Positions 32,906 through 41,405 of a stretch of 64,000 bases of DNA are shown here, piece after piece (the stretch's first letter is position 1; the number at the start of each line of letters is the position of its first letter). The stretch is from CAYSCX01 sp964429575 (GTDB lineage Bacteria > Desulfobacterota > Binatia > Binatales > Binataceae). Under the pieces are notes generated by a model. The model worked only from the letters and a program-made list of their open reading frames with translations, had not been told where the DNA came from and did no database searches. The translations under genes and the position numbers were made by a program. The DNA lies in the NCBI GenBank assembly GCA_964429575.1, contig CAYSCX010000009.1:1-64000 (forward strand), given 5' to 3'.

Positions 32906-32969
32906 TGCGCGTGGCGCGTAGTCGAACCCGCCGCAAATCAGAATATCACCGTCCGATCGCCCGGAAAGC

Positions 32970-33860
32970 TCAGTCGATCGGCGGTCCGGTTTCGTTCGGC
33001 GGCGGAGGCGGAGGCGCTTGCGCTGGCGGAGGCCCAATCGCCGGCCCCTCTGGTGGCGCGGCGAGTTCGGCGCCGTTACCTTCTTCGCCGTGGATTTGCG
33101 CCGTCACGCGCGTGTACCCGACGCGAGCCATTAGGTGGCCGGGCGCGGCGTCGAGCGATTTCTGATAGCTCGCCTCGGCGGCGGTCGGACGCCCCAGCTG
33201 CTCATAAGCGAGCCCTTCGAACGCAAGAGTCTCCGCCAGCCACGGTGGATTGCCGGTGCCGAATCCGTTCTCCGCGCGCTTGAAGAATCCCACTGCCTCC
33301 TCGAATCGCTGGCGTCCCATGTATGCGCGGCCGAGAAAAAAGTAGGCGTAAGAGTTTGTCGGATCGATCGACACCGCTCGCGTTAGAAGCGCGACGACTT
33401 CATCGTTCTCTCCGCGCGCCATCGCGAGCCGTGCCTGCTCGGTAAGCTTCAGCGAGGTCGCCCGCGCTGGCGAATTCGTGCTTTGGATGAGCGGTCCCAG
33501 CGATTCGGTGCTGACCGAAACGGTCGGCGCAACGGAACCTACGTTGAGAGGGTTCGAATCTTCCGTCGGAGTAGGGCGCGGCGTCGGCTCCGCCAATGCC
33601 CGCCCGGCGCCGGGCGTTGGCGCCGTCGCTGCTGGCGGAATCACTCCCTCCTCGACCGCTCTCGGAGCGGACGCACCCGCCGCGGGTTGCGTTTGAGCAC
33701 CTTCTTCGCCGCCCGCCTCCGGTGACGCTTCGGGCGTCGGCGCTGGGAGATCCTCGGCGCCAAAGGTCTCTTCCTTGAGATCGGCGAGAGTCCACCGCCC
33801 CGTATCCGCCGCGAGCGCGGGTGCCTGCACGCCAAGCGCAAGCGCGAGGCACAGCACCAC
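32970..33860 (-). CDS. exported tetratricopeptide repeat protein with Pro/Ala-rich ends
   Basis: About 296 residues, taking a GTG at 33860; the open frame reaches 34238 but the upstream part lies inside the PBP gene. The start is VVLCLALALGVQAPALAA, a signal peptide. A Pro/Glu/Ala-rich segment (PAPTPEASPEAGGEEG and PRPTPTEDSNPL) follows, then three TPR-like helical repeats (LTEQARLAMARGENDEV, YAYFFLGRAYMGRQRF, LAFEGLAYEQLGRPTAA) and a proline-rich end. TPR modules mediate protein contacts. It follows the PBP gene directly, so a role in cell wall assembly is plausible, but unproven. Confidence 0.75.
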   Translation of the reverse strand: MVLCLALALGVQAPALAADTGRWTLADLKEETFGAEDLPAPTPEASPEAGGEEGAQTQPAAGASAPRAVEEGVIPPAATAPTPGAGRALAEPTPRPTPTEDSNPLNVGSVAPTVSVSTESLGPLIQSTNSPARATSLKLTEQARLAMARGENDEVVALLTRAVSIDPTNSYAYFFLGRAYMGRQRFEEAVGFFKRAENGFGTGNPPWLAETLAFEGLAYEQLGRPTAAEASYQKSLDAAPGHLMARVGYTRVTAQIHGEEGNGAELAAPPEGPAIGPPPAQAPPPPPPNETGPPID

Positions 33861-33913
33861 AAGCCAACGATCCGCGCAAATCTGATGCGCGCGAAAGTTA
33901 TTTTCGCGGCCGC

Positions 33914-36286
33914 TCAATCGGTGGGTTCGTCGACATGGTCTTCGGAAATTGGCTCTACTCCGTTCGCGCTGGTCGATGCGACTGGAGACTTGTGCAGCGG
34001 ACAAATCTGGGTCGGCTCTGTTCCCTTCAAGAACACTCCCTGCGCTGTAACCGGGCAGTATGGCCCCGCCCGGTACCCGCTGATCGGATCGACGTTCTCG
34101 ACTATGACGCCGGCCGGAACCGTGAAGTCCAGCTCCGCGCGCGATGCAGTTGCGGCCTTCATGAATTCGGTCCATGCGGGCAACGACGCTTGCGACCCGG
34201 AGAGGCCAAGCCTTTCTTTTTGGTCGAACCCCGTCCATACCACGGCCAGCAAGTCAGGCGTGAAGCCCGCAAACCACGCATCGACTTCGCTGTTCGTCGT
34301 GCCCGTCTTGCCCGCGGCGATCCGCCTGAATCCGCGCGAGCGGGCACCCGCGCCGCTGCCGTGATTGATCACGTACTGCAGCATGTGAATCATTTCGTAC
34401 GCGACTTCGGGCGAAAGCACCTGCTCGGCTTGCAGCTGCAATCCCTCGATCACCTTGCCGTTCTGATCGACAACCGCGGTGACCGCATACGGTTTCACCT
34501 TCAATCCATAATCCGCGATGATCGAATACGCCTCGGCGATTTGCATCGGGCTCGCCTCGATTGCGCCGAGCACGATCGACGGATACGGCGGCAGATCGCC
34601 AAATCCGAGCCGCTTCGCCATCGCGAGCACGCGTTCGAGGCCAACCGCATACGCCAGGCGCGAAGTCGCCGAGTTGAGCGACTTGCCGAGCGCCACTTCC
34701 AGCATGACGCGTCCGAAGTATTTGCCTTTGTAGTTGTTCGGCGTCCAACTCATGTCGGTCGCGTAATTCCAGGTGAACGGAAGGTCCTCGATGTAAGACG
34801 TGGGAGTGAACTTCACCTCACTTCCGTCCAGCGAGGCTTCGAACGCCGAAAGATACGTCACCGGCTTGAACAACGACCCGGGCTGGCGTTTCGACTGCAC
34901 TACGCGATTGAACTGGCTCCCCTGGTAATTGCGTCCCCCCGCCATCGCGCGGATGCGGCCGGTTTGCGGTTCGAGCGCGACGAGGCATGACTCGAGTCGC
35001 TCGCGTTCGGTGCGCCGGCGCAGATTCGAGTACTTCGCCTCGAGCGCGGCGAGATTTTCACGTATCGTCTGCTCGGCGAGCTTCTCGAGATGGACATCGA
35101 GCGTCGTGAAGATGCGCAGCCCCTCGGCGGTGAGCACTTCGGGCGGATAGCGTTCCGCCAGTTCCTTCTTCACGTAATCGACGAAGAACGGCGCATCGTT
35201 GGTCTCGGTATACACCTCGCGCGGCATCAGCGGTTCGAAGACCGCCTGATCGTACGCGGCCTTGCTGATGTACCCGTGCTCGAGCATCAGCGCGAGCACT
35301 TCATTGCGTCGCGACCGCGCACGCTCGGGATGCTTCAGCGGATTGAGCCGATTGGGTGAGCGGATAATACCGGCGATGGTCGCCATCTCGCCGATGGTCA
35401 GGTCGCGCGGCTCCTTGGTGAAGTAATACTCGGAGGCCTCCCACACTCCGAAGATTCCCTCCTGGCCGCGCTGACCCAGGTAGATGTCGTTGATGTAGTT
35501 CTCGAGGATTTCCTCCTTGGTGAAGCGCTGCTCCGCGATGACCGACATCAGCGCTTCTTTCACCTTGCGCTTCCAACTGCGCTGGCGCGTGAGGAAAAAG
35601 TTCTTCATCAACTGCTGCGTGAGAGTCGAGCCTCCCTGCCGCCAACTTCCTGACCACACATCGACCCACAGCGCCTTGATGATTCGGACCGGATCGATTC
35701 CGCCGTGCTGATAGAAGCGATGGTCCTCGGCGGCGAGAATCGCATCGACCAGCGCCGGCGGAATCTGCGAGAGGCGAACCAGATGGCGCTGCTCCCAGAT
35801 GCCCTCGAAGATCCCGCTGATCAGTTCGGGCTCGAGTTCGATGGAGTCAACTGTGCGCGCAGTGCCGGGCTCTTTGATCGCAACGATGGTCTCGTCCTTC
35901 GATAATTCAAGTTCGGCCAGCTCACCGCCGTAGTGGCGGTACGGATAGGCGAATGAGTGAAGGAACAAGACGAGCTGGCCGCGCTTGCTGTCGATACTGT
36001 ACTGTCCGCGCGCCGCCACCCTGCCCGGCTCCACGCGATGGTAGTTGAGCCGCGCGAGCCGCTCGAAGAGCCCGAGGTCCTTCAGATTCTGGCCCCGGTA
36101 TATGTTGAGCGAATCCGAGTAGATGCGTGACGGGAGGTTCCAGCGCTTCCCGGCGAAGCGCGTTACGAGTTCCTGGTCGAGCGCCCGATAGTACTTCATG
36201 AAGAAGTACACGCCCGGCGGCGCCACGAAGAGCGCCAGACCGATGCCCCCGAACAGCGCGATCTTTAACAGCCGTCGAACAGACAT
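33914..36286 (-). CDS. class A penicillin-binding protein (PBP1b-like)
   Basis: 790 residues, one N-terminal membrane anchor (ALFGGIGLALFVAPPGVYFF). A UB2H-like segment (RIYSDSLNIYRGQNL, LNYHRVEPGRV) precedes a GT51 transglycosylase with AAEDHRFYQHGGID and QGGSTLTQQLMKN, and a transpeptidase with SxxK in QPGSLFKP, SxN in KSLNSATS and KTGT in AGKTGTTNSEVD. It polymerises and crosslinks peptidoglycan in the inner membrane. The UB2H region indicates the PBP1b type, which uses an outer-membrane lipoprotein activator; the adjacent TPR protein is a candidate partner only by position. Confidence 0.95.
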   Translation of the reverse strand: MSVRRLLKIALFGGIGLALFVAPPGVYFFMKYYRALDQELVTRFAGKRWNLPSRIYSDSLNIYRGQNLKDLGLFERLARLNYHRVEPGRVAARGQYSIDSKRGQLVLFLHSFAYPYRHYGGELAELELSKDETIVAIKEPGTARTVDSIELEPELISGIFEGIWEQRHLVRLSQIPPALVDAILAAEDHRFYQHGGIDPVRIIKALWVDVWSGSWRQGGSTLTQQLMKNFFLTRQRSWKRKVKEALMSVIAEQRFTKEEILENYINDIYLGQRGQEGIFGVWEASEYYFTKEPRDLTIGEMATIAGIIRSPNRLNPLKHPERARSRRNEVLALMLEHGYISKAAYDQAVFEPLMPREVYTETNDAPFFVDYVKKELAERYPPEVLTAEGLRIFTTLDVHLEKLAEQTIRENLAALEAKYSNLRRRTERERLESCLVALEPQTGRIRAMAGGRNYQGSQFNRVVQSKRQPGSLFKPVTYLSAFEASLDGSEVKFTPTSYIEDLPFTWNYATDMSWTPNNYKGKYFGRVMLEVALGKSLNSATSRLAYAVGLERVLAMAKRLGFGDLPPYPSIVLGAIEASPMQIAEAYSIIADYGLKVKPYAVTAVVDQNGKVIEGLQLQAEQVLSPEVAYEMIHMLQYVINHGSGAGARSRGFRRIAAGKTGTTNSEVDAWFAGFTPDLLAVVWTGFDQKERLGLSGSQASLPAWTEFMKAATASRAELDFTVPAGVIVENVDPISGYRAGPYCPVTAQGVFLKGTEPTQICPLHKSPVASTSANGVEPISEDHVDEPTD

Positions 36287-36347
36287 TCGTCAGCCGGACA
36301 GGCGAAGTGAGGACGCAGGATCTTCAGAAGACACGATTGACGCCCGA

Positions 36348-37787
36348 TCACGACTCGGGCTTGAGCGCGACATAAATGGTGCTGCTGCCGCGTTTTACGA
36401 GTAGTAACGGTGACGAGCCGGCATCGACATCCTTGAGCACGCGATTGTACGACGACACGTCCGCGATTTCGGTGCGGTTGACCTCGAGGATCACGTCGCG
36501 CGCGCGCAATCCCGCCCGATCGGCGCGCGAACCGGGCTGCACCTCCGCAATCACGATGCCCTTGCTTTGTCCCAGTCCAAGTTCGCGCGCAAGTTCGGCG
36601 TTCAGCTCTCGCAGGTAGAGTCCGTACGCGACGCGCTCGCCCTTGAGCGCCGGCCTGCGCGTAGCAGCCGCGAGCAGCTGCTCCTCCTTGGATTCGGTGA
36701 CCGTTATTGTGACTTCCTTGTGAGCCTTTTCGCGCACGACTTTGAGCCGCGCCTGGTGGCCGAGCGGACTGCGGCCCACCAGCAGCGGCAGCTCGCGCCA
36801 GTCGTCGATATCCTTGTCGTCGTAGGTCAGGATCACGTCGCCGCGCTTCAACCCGGCTGCGCTTGCGGGTCCCTTTGCAAGCACTTGCGCGATCAATGCG
36901 CCGCGCGCCTGCGGCAGGCCGATCGAATCCGCGAGTTCGGGCGTCACCTCCTGAATGTGAACTCCAAGCCAACCGCGCGTCACGCGCCCCGTGGCCTTCA
37001 GTTGCGGCAGTTCTTCCTTGACCAGATTGATCGTAATCGCGAAGCCGATGCCGTTGTTCATCCCGGTACGTGTGAAGATCGCCGAGTTGACGCCGACCAC
37101 CTGCCCGCGCGTGTCGATTAACGGCCCGCCCGAGTTGCCCTGGTTTATCGACGCGTCCGTCTGGATAAATTCGTCGAAGTTGCCCGGAATGAAACGCCCC
37201 TTGGCGCTCACGATTCCCACCGTGACCGAGTGGCTGAAGCCGAACGGATTGCCGATCGCCATCACCCACTGACCCACGCGCAATTCATCGGAGTTGCCGA
37301 GCGGCGCGATAGAAAGCTCCCGCTTCGGCTCGATCTTCAGTAGCGCGATGTCGCTCTTGCTGTCGCGTCCAACGATCTTGGCGACGTATTGCTCTCCGTT
37401 CTGCGTGAAGACCCTGATCGTGCCTCCGTTCTGGACCACGTGTTCGTTGGTGAGAATGTAGCCGTCGCCCGTGATGACGAACCCCGAGCCGAGGCTCTTG
37501 CCGGGACCAAAGCGCGGAAACTCCTCCTGCGGACTCGCAGCACCACCTGTTCCACCTGAGCTCTCGGTGGAAGACTCGCTGGACTCGGTCGAGATGCTGA
37601 CGACGGATGGGCTCAGTTTTTCGGCCAGGTCGGCGAAGTCGGGCAGCGTCTCCGCTCGAACCGAGCGCATCTCGGGAGGGAGTTCCGTCCACAATTGCTC
37701 GTCGGCGCTCGCGCGGACTCCGGCCGCGAGCGTGAAAGCGGCTACGAGCACTGCAAGGTGAAACCGAAAAATGGCTGGCATCGCCAC
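36348..37787 (-). CDS. periplasmic serine protease of the Do/HtrA family
   Basis: 479 residues with a signal peptide (FRFHLAVLVAAFTLAAGVRASA), a chymotrypsin-like domain with catalytic His in TNEHVVQNGG, Asp in SKSDIALLKI and Ser in GNSGGPLI, then two PDZ domains (GWLGVHIQEVT and GIVIAEVQPGSRADRAGL). It degrades or chaperones misfolded envelope proteins (DegP/DegQ). An acidic Ser/Glu/Gly loop (STESSESSTESSGG) in the Leu-A-like region is unusual in length but within family range. Next to htpX and the DUF1844 protein, forming an envelope-stress unit. Confidence 0.95.
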   Translation of the reverse strand: MAMPAIFRFHLAVLVAAFTLAAGVRASADEQLWTELPPEMRSVRAETLPDFADLAEKLSPSVVSISTESSESSTESSGGTGGAASPQEEFPRFGPGKSLGSGFVITGDGYILTNEHVVQNGGTIRVFTQNGEQYVAKIVGRDSKSDIALLKIEPKRELSIAPLGNSDELRVGQWVMAIGNPFGFSHSVTVGIVSAKGRFIPGNFDEFIQTDASINQGNSGGPLIDTRGQVVGVNSAIFTRTGMNNGIGFAITINLVKEELPQLKATGRVTRGWLGVHIQEVTPELADSIGLPQARGALIAQVLAKGPASAAGLKRGDVILTYDDKDIDDWRELPLLVGRSPLGHQARLKVVREKAHKEVTITVTESKEEQLLAAATRRPALKGERVAYGLYLRELNAELARELGLGQSKGIVIAEVQPGSRADRAGLRARDVILEVNRTEIADVSSYNRVLKDVDAGSSPLLLVKRGSSTIYVALKPES

Positions 37788-37800
37788 AAGAATCAGCGGC

Positions 37801-38292
37801 TCAGCGTCCCGCCGGCTGCCTCGCTATCTCAACGTATTTCATTCGCAAATCAAAGAGAATCGCGTCCACCAGCTGCTCTTCATCGCGATTAAGGTTTCCG
37901 CGCGTCTTATCACGCAGCATTCCGATGATGTCGATGATCTGCTGCGCCGCCTTGAGGTCGCGGTGGCGCTCGCCGCTGGCCGGATCGGCAATCTCGCCCA
38001 GCAGCGCCAGCGCCTCGGTCGAAAGGCTCACCACAAACGTCGCGAAGTTGATTTCCGGTTCGGGCGACTCCGCCGGCTTCGTCCTCGCAGAGGTGCGCGG
38101 CGTGCGTTCGGCGGCAGCCGAGGATTGACCGGCAGTCGCTTGAGAGCTCTTCTCCGCGCCGTGAGACGCTTGCGAGGTAGTGTCCTGCGCGTCCGGTGCG
38201 CCCTGATGTTCCGGCTTGAGTTCGCCCTCGGCGGAAAAACGCCTGCGGTCGTCGACCTTGAATCCCTTCTGCTTGCTTTCCTCCTCCGTCAC
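37801..38292 (-). CDS. DUF1844 domain protein
   Basis: 163 residues. The N-terminal half is charged and disordered (Ser, Gln, Ala, Glu, with SAEGELKPEHQG). The C-terminal half INFATFVVSLSTEALALLGEI and AAQQIIDIIGMLRDKTRGNL and DEEQLVDAILFDLRMKYVEI is the DUF1844 helical domain. The family is widespread in deltaproteobacteria and its function is unknown. Start may be at an internal Met; it ends 13 nt before the HtrA gene and begins 15 nt after htpX, so it is part of that transcription unit. Confidence 0.9.
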   Translation of the reverse strand: MTEEESKQKGFKVDDRRRFSAEGELKPEHQGAPDAQDTTSQASHGAEKSSQATAGQSSAAAERTPRTSARTKPAESPEPEINFATFVVSLSTEALALLGEIADPASGERHRDLKAAQQIIDIIGMLRDKTRGNLNRDEEQLVDAILFDLRMKYVEIARQPAGR

Positions 38293-38307
38293 GATCTTCG
38301 CCTCCCG

Positions 38308-39165
38308 TTAGGCGCGCGCGCCGCGAGCCATGCTTTCGAGCCTTCGGATGCGCTCCTCAAGTGGCGGATGCGTGGAGAAGAGCCTTGAGAATCCCTGCCC
38401 GCTCAGTGGATTGACGATGAACAGATGCGCGGTGGCTTGGCCCGAATCGAGCGGCATGCGCTCGTTGGCCATCTCGAGTTTGCGCAGCGCGCTTGCCAGC
38501 GCCAGTGGGTTCCCGACCAGCTTGGCGCCGCTCGCGTCGGCCTGGTACTCGCGAGTGCGCGACACCGCCATCTGAATCATCGCCGCCGCAATCGGCGCGA
38601 AGATCGCCGCCGCGATGAGTCCGAGCAATCCGCCGCGGCCGTTATCGTCGCGCTGTCCCATGCCGAAAATCGCGCCCCACCGAATCATCGTCGCGATCAT
38701 CATGATCGCGCCCGCGATCGTAGCTGCGATCGAACTGATCAGAATGTCGCGATTGATGACATGCGATAGTTCGTGACCGATGACGCCCTTGAGCTCCTCG
38801 CGATTGCAGATTCTCATTATCCCGTGTGTGACCGCCACCGCCGCGTGCGACGGGCTGCGCCCGGTCGCGAAAGCATTGGGCGTATCGCTGTCGATCATGT
38901 ACAGGCGTGGAGTCGGGATGCCCGCGGAATGCGCGAGCTCCGACACTATCGAGTAGAGCTCGGGTGACGAATTCGCATCCAGCGGTTTCGCGCCGTACGC
39001 CGCCAGCACCATCTTGTCCGAGAACCAATAGCTGAAGAAATTCATCGCGGCCGCGAAAATCAATGCGATTACCAGACCTTGCCGGCCTCCCAATACCCCT
39101 CCCAGTAGCATCAACACGCCGGTCAAAAGACCGAGCAGAACTGTAGTTTTGAACATGCTGGTCAT
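38308..39165 (-). CDS. htpX: zinc metalloprotease HtpX
   Basis: 285 residues from ATG 39165, with GGAGG nine bases upstream; the frame continues to 39240 without conservation. Four transmembrane segments, two at the N terminus and two after the zinc site. The catalytic motif is GVIGHELSHVINRD (HExxH), with a third ligand Glu in REYQADASGAKL. HtpX is an inner-membrane protease of membrane-protein quality control. Its ATG overlaps the TGA of the small ORF upstream by four bases (ATGA), so its translation is probably coupled to that ORF. Confidence 0.95.
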   Translation of the reverse strand: MTSMFKTTVLLGLLTGVLMLLGGVLGGRQGLVIALIFAAAMNFFSYWFSDKMVLAAYGAKPLDANSSPELYSIVSELAHSAGIPTPRLYMIDSDTPNAFATGRSPSHAAVAVTHGIMRICNREELKGVIGHELSHVINRDILISSIAATIAGAIMMIATMIRWGAIFGMGQRDDNGRGGLLGLIAAAIFAPIAAAMIQMAVSRTREYQADASGAKLVGNPLALASALRKLEMANERMPLDSGQATAHLFIVNPLSGQGFSRLFSTHPPLEERIRRLESMARGARA

Positions 39166-39350
39166 GAATGCCCACCTCCAAACGAGCCGCGCAGCGTCGT
39201 CCGCGCCAGCGGATTGCCCGACGCGGGCCGGATGCCGCAAAAACCGTTCAAATCAGGGTTACACAGGCCGAATCGAAGCAGCAAATCGAAGCTACGCCAG
39301 ACGTTTTCGACAGTCAACGCAAGCCCCCCAAACCGTGCAGGAATCGACAT
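39162..39350 (-). CDS. small ORF translationally coupled to htpX
   Basis: 62 residues starting at ATG 39350, which has AAGGAG five bases upstream. The sequence runs MSIPARFGGLALTV, then LLLRFGLCNPDLNGFCGIRP, and ends GSFGGGHS. There is no recognisable domain; one short hydrophobic stretch (SFDLLLRFGL) and two Cys are seen. The TGA overlaps the htpX start (ATGA), which with the strong binding site suggests real translation. It could be a leader peptide or a small partner of HtpX. It starts 35 nt after the GT9 gene ends. Confidence 0.5.
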   Translation of the reverse strand: MSIPARFGGLALTVENVWRSFDLLLRFGLCNPDLNGFCGIRPASGNPLARTTLRGSFGGGHS

Positions 39351-39385
39351 CTCCACTCCTTGGTAAAGACGAACTTCGCGTCGAA

Positions 39386-40342
39386 TCATTCGGTTTGCGC
39401 GCCCCAATCGATGGCGTCGTTCGCTGCCGCGACCACCTCGTCGGTGGAAATCGACGCAATCGGTTCACGACGGATCGCTAGCACTCGTCCCAGCGGTCGC
39501 CATCGCGCGGGATCCGTCGGTCCGAACAGCACCACCGACGGCGCACCTGCTGCGGCTGCGAGATGCGAGACGCCCGAATCATTGCCTACGTACACGCCCG
39601 CCAGCCGGGCAAGTCCCGCGAGCGCCGCGAGCGACGGTGACGAGATTACTGGCGCGCGGCAAGTGGCGAGCTGTTCGCGAAGCCGTTCCTCTGCGGCGCC
39701 GACGACGGTCAACACGCCCCGGCCGATTGCTGCCAGTCGATTCGCAAGCGCCACGAAGTTGCCCACGGGCCAGTTCTTCGCCGGGCTTCCACTGCCGGGG
39801 TGAATCAGCACGAACTGGTGCGGCGCGAGCTTGAACCGATCAAGAACGCGCGTAGCCGCTTCGACGTCTTCCTGCAGCACTTCGATGCTTGTGTCAGCCG
39901 CGCTGCCGGATTCGCCGATTGCGCCGAGGTACGCGCCGGCAACGTGGCCGTCGCCGTCGGGACGAAACCGACCGAAGCTGACGGCCGCCTCGCCGGCCGC
40001 GCGCGAGAGTGCGCTACGGAAACGTCCATCGTCCGCCGCGAAAAAAGAGTAGATGTACGAGAACTCGGCGAAGAATCGCCCAGCAACCTGACCTGCGTCG
40101 CCGCCGCTCACGAACAGCGCACCCACCTCGCGCCGTTCGATCGAATGCGCGCGCGCGACCCCGATGCGCCTCACCGCGAAATTCGCAAGCTCGTCTCGCG
40201 CCATCAGCTCCAGCGATGAGCCTCGATGACGCCGCGCCAGCGCGCGCAATGTCGGCGCGACCAGGATAAGGTCGCCCAATGCGCCCGGAAAGATTACCAG
40301 CACGCGCGGCTGCGATCGCGGATCAACCGAAGGTTGCGTCAC
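39386..40342 (-). CDS. glycosyltransferase family 9 (heptosyltransferase-like)
   Basis: 318 residues from GTG 40342; the frame extends to 40825 over the divergent cysteine synthase gene but is not conserved there. It begins RVLVIFPGALGDLILVAPTLRAL, the GT9 nucleotide-sugar domain opening, with HPGSGSPAKNWPVGNF and GNDSGVSHLAAAAGAPSVVLFGPTDPARW in the C-terminal domain. GT9 enzymes (WaaC, WaaF) build the LPS inner core from ADP-heptose. The substrate here is not certain. No other LPS genes are in the window. Confidence 0.88.
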   Translation of the reverse strand: MTQPSVDPRSQPRVLVIFPGALGDLILVAPTLRALARRHRGSSLELMARDELANFAVRRIGVARAHSIERREVGALFVSGGDAGQVAGRFFAEFSYIYSFFAADDGRFRSALSRAAGEAAVSFGRFRPDGDGHVAGAYLGAIGESGSAADTSIEVLQEDVEAATRVLDRFKLAPHQFVLIHPGSGSPAKNWPVGNFVALANRLAAIGRGVLTVVGAAEERLREQLATCRAPVISSPSLAALAGLARLAGVYVGNDSGVSHLAAAAGAPSVVLFGPTDPARWRPLGRVLAIRREPIASISTDEVVAAANDAIDWGAQTE

Positions 40343-40450
40343 CGTGGCCGGAAGTCTATCAAAGCCGGGTCGCGTCGCGTGCGCGCGCGACACACCCACC
40401 GCGCGCGTTTCTGTCGCAAACGGCGGCACTTTGCGGGTAGAATCGACGCC

Positions 40451-41386
40451 ATGCCGGTAAGCGTCGCACGTTCCCCAATCGAGCTCATCGGCCGCACTCC
40501 CGTCGTGCGGCTCAACCGCTTGCCCGGCAAGGACGACGCCGAAGTTTGGGCGAAGCTCGAGAACTTCAATCCCGGCGGCAGCGTCAAGGATCGCATCTGC
40601 CTCTCGATGATCGAGGCGGCCGAGCGCGAAGGGCGCATCAAGCCGGGCGATACGATTGTCGAGCCGACCTCGGGTAACACCGGAATCGGGCTCGCGCTGG
40701 TCGCCGCCGTCAAGGGTTACAAACTCATCCTCACCATGCCCGACACGATGAGCGAGGAACGCCGCTCGCTCCTGGCGGCGTACGGCGCGGAGTTGATTCT
40801 CACACCCGACACTCGCGGGATGCATGCGGCGGTCGCGAAGGCCGAGGAGTTAGTGCGGCAGAATCCGAGCTACTACATGCCTCAGCAGTTCGCGAATCCC
40901 GCCAATCCCGCGGTGCATTACTCGAGTACCGGACCGGAATTGATCGAGCAACTGCCGCAGATCGACGCGTTCATTTCCGGCGTCGGCACCGGCGGTACCA
41001 TCACCGGCGTCGGCCGCTGCCTGCGCGAGCATTTGAAGAACCGTGTGCTGATCGTCGCGGTTGAACCCAAGAGTTCGCCGGTCCTTTCCGGCGGAGAAGC
41101 GGGATTTCACAAAATCCAGGGGATCGGCGCGGGATTCATTCCCAAGAATCTCGACACCAAGATTTACGACGAAGTGATCGCCGTGAGCGACGACGACGCC
41201 ACGCAGCACTCGCGCCGTCTGGCGCGCGAGGAAGGAATCCTCGTCGGCATCTCCTCGGGCGCGAACTGTTGCGCCGCGCTCGCGGTAGCTAAGCGGCTGG
41301 GCAAGGGCAAGGTCGTCGCGGTCGTGTTCTGCGACACCGGCGAGCGCTACCTCACCACCGGCCTGTTCCAGGCCGAGGGTATCTGA
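40451..41386 (+). CDS. cysK: cysteine synthase (O-acetylserine sulfhydrylase)
   Basis: 311 residues from ATG 40451. The PLP lysine lies in NPGGSVKDRICL, the substrate loop is EPTSGNTGIGL, the phosphate loop is GVGTGGTITGVG and the Ser near the pyridine nitrogen is in ISSGAN. It makes L-cysteine from O-acetylserine and sulfide; the HYSSTGPE text could also fit the CysM type, so the K/M choice is not settled. It is divergent from the GT9 gene and lies 19 nt before larE, suggesting cysteine supply and LarE share regulation. Confidence 0.93.
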   Translation: MPVSVARSPIELIGRTPVVRLNRLPGKDDAEVWAKLENFNPGGSVKDRICLSMIEAAEREGRIKPGDTIVEPTSGNTGIGLALVAAVKGYKLILTMPDTMSEERRSLLAAYGAELILTPDTRGMHAAVAKAEELVRQNPSYYMPQQFANPANPAVHYSSTGPELIEQLPQIDAFISGVGTGGTITGVGRCLREHLKNRVLIVAVEPKSSPVLSGGEAGFHKIQGIGAGFIPKNLDTKIYDEVIAVSDDDATQHSRRLAREEGILVGISSGANCCAALAVAKRLGKGKVVAVVFCDTGERYLTTGLFQAEGI

Positions 41387-41405
41387 CGACAGCGCATCGA
41401 ACGCG

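Noticed and set aside
33551..33562. GGTTCGAATC-like T-loop sequence suggesting a tRNA
   Set aside because: It lies within the coding sequence of the TPR protein, and no acceptor, D or anticodon stem can be built around it.
36287..37269. Open frames antisense or shifted within the HtrA gene
   Set aside because: The HtrA catalytic residues and both PDZ domains are on one continuous frame; other frames show no domain.
40343..40825. Extended N terminus of the GT9 gene
   Set aside because: The in-frame part upstream of 40342 runs antisense to the cysteine synthase gene and has no similarity to GT9 proteins.
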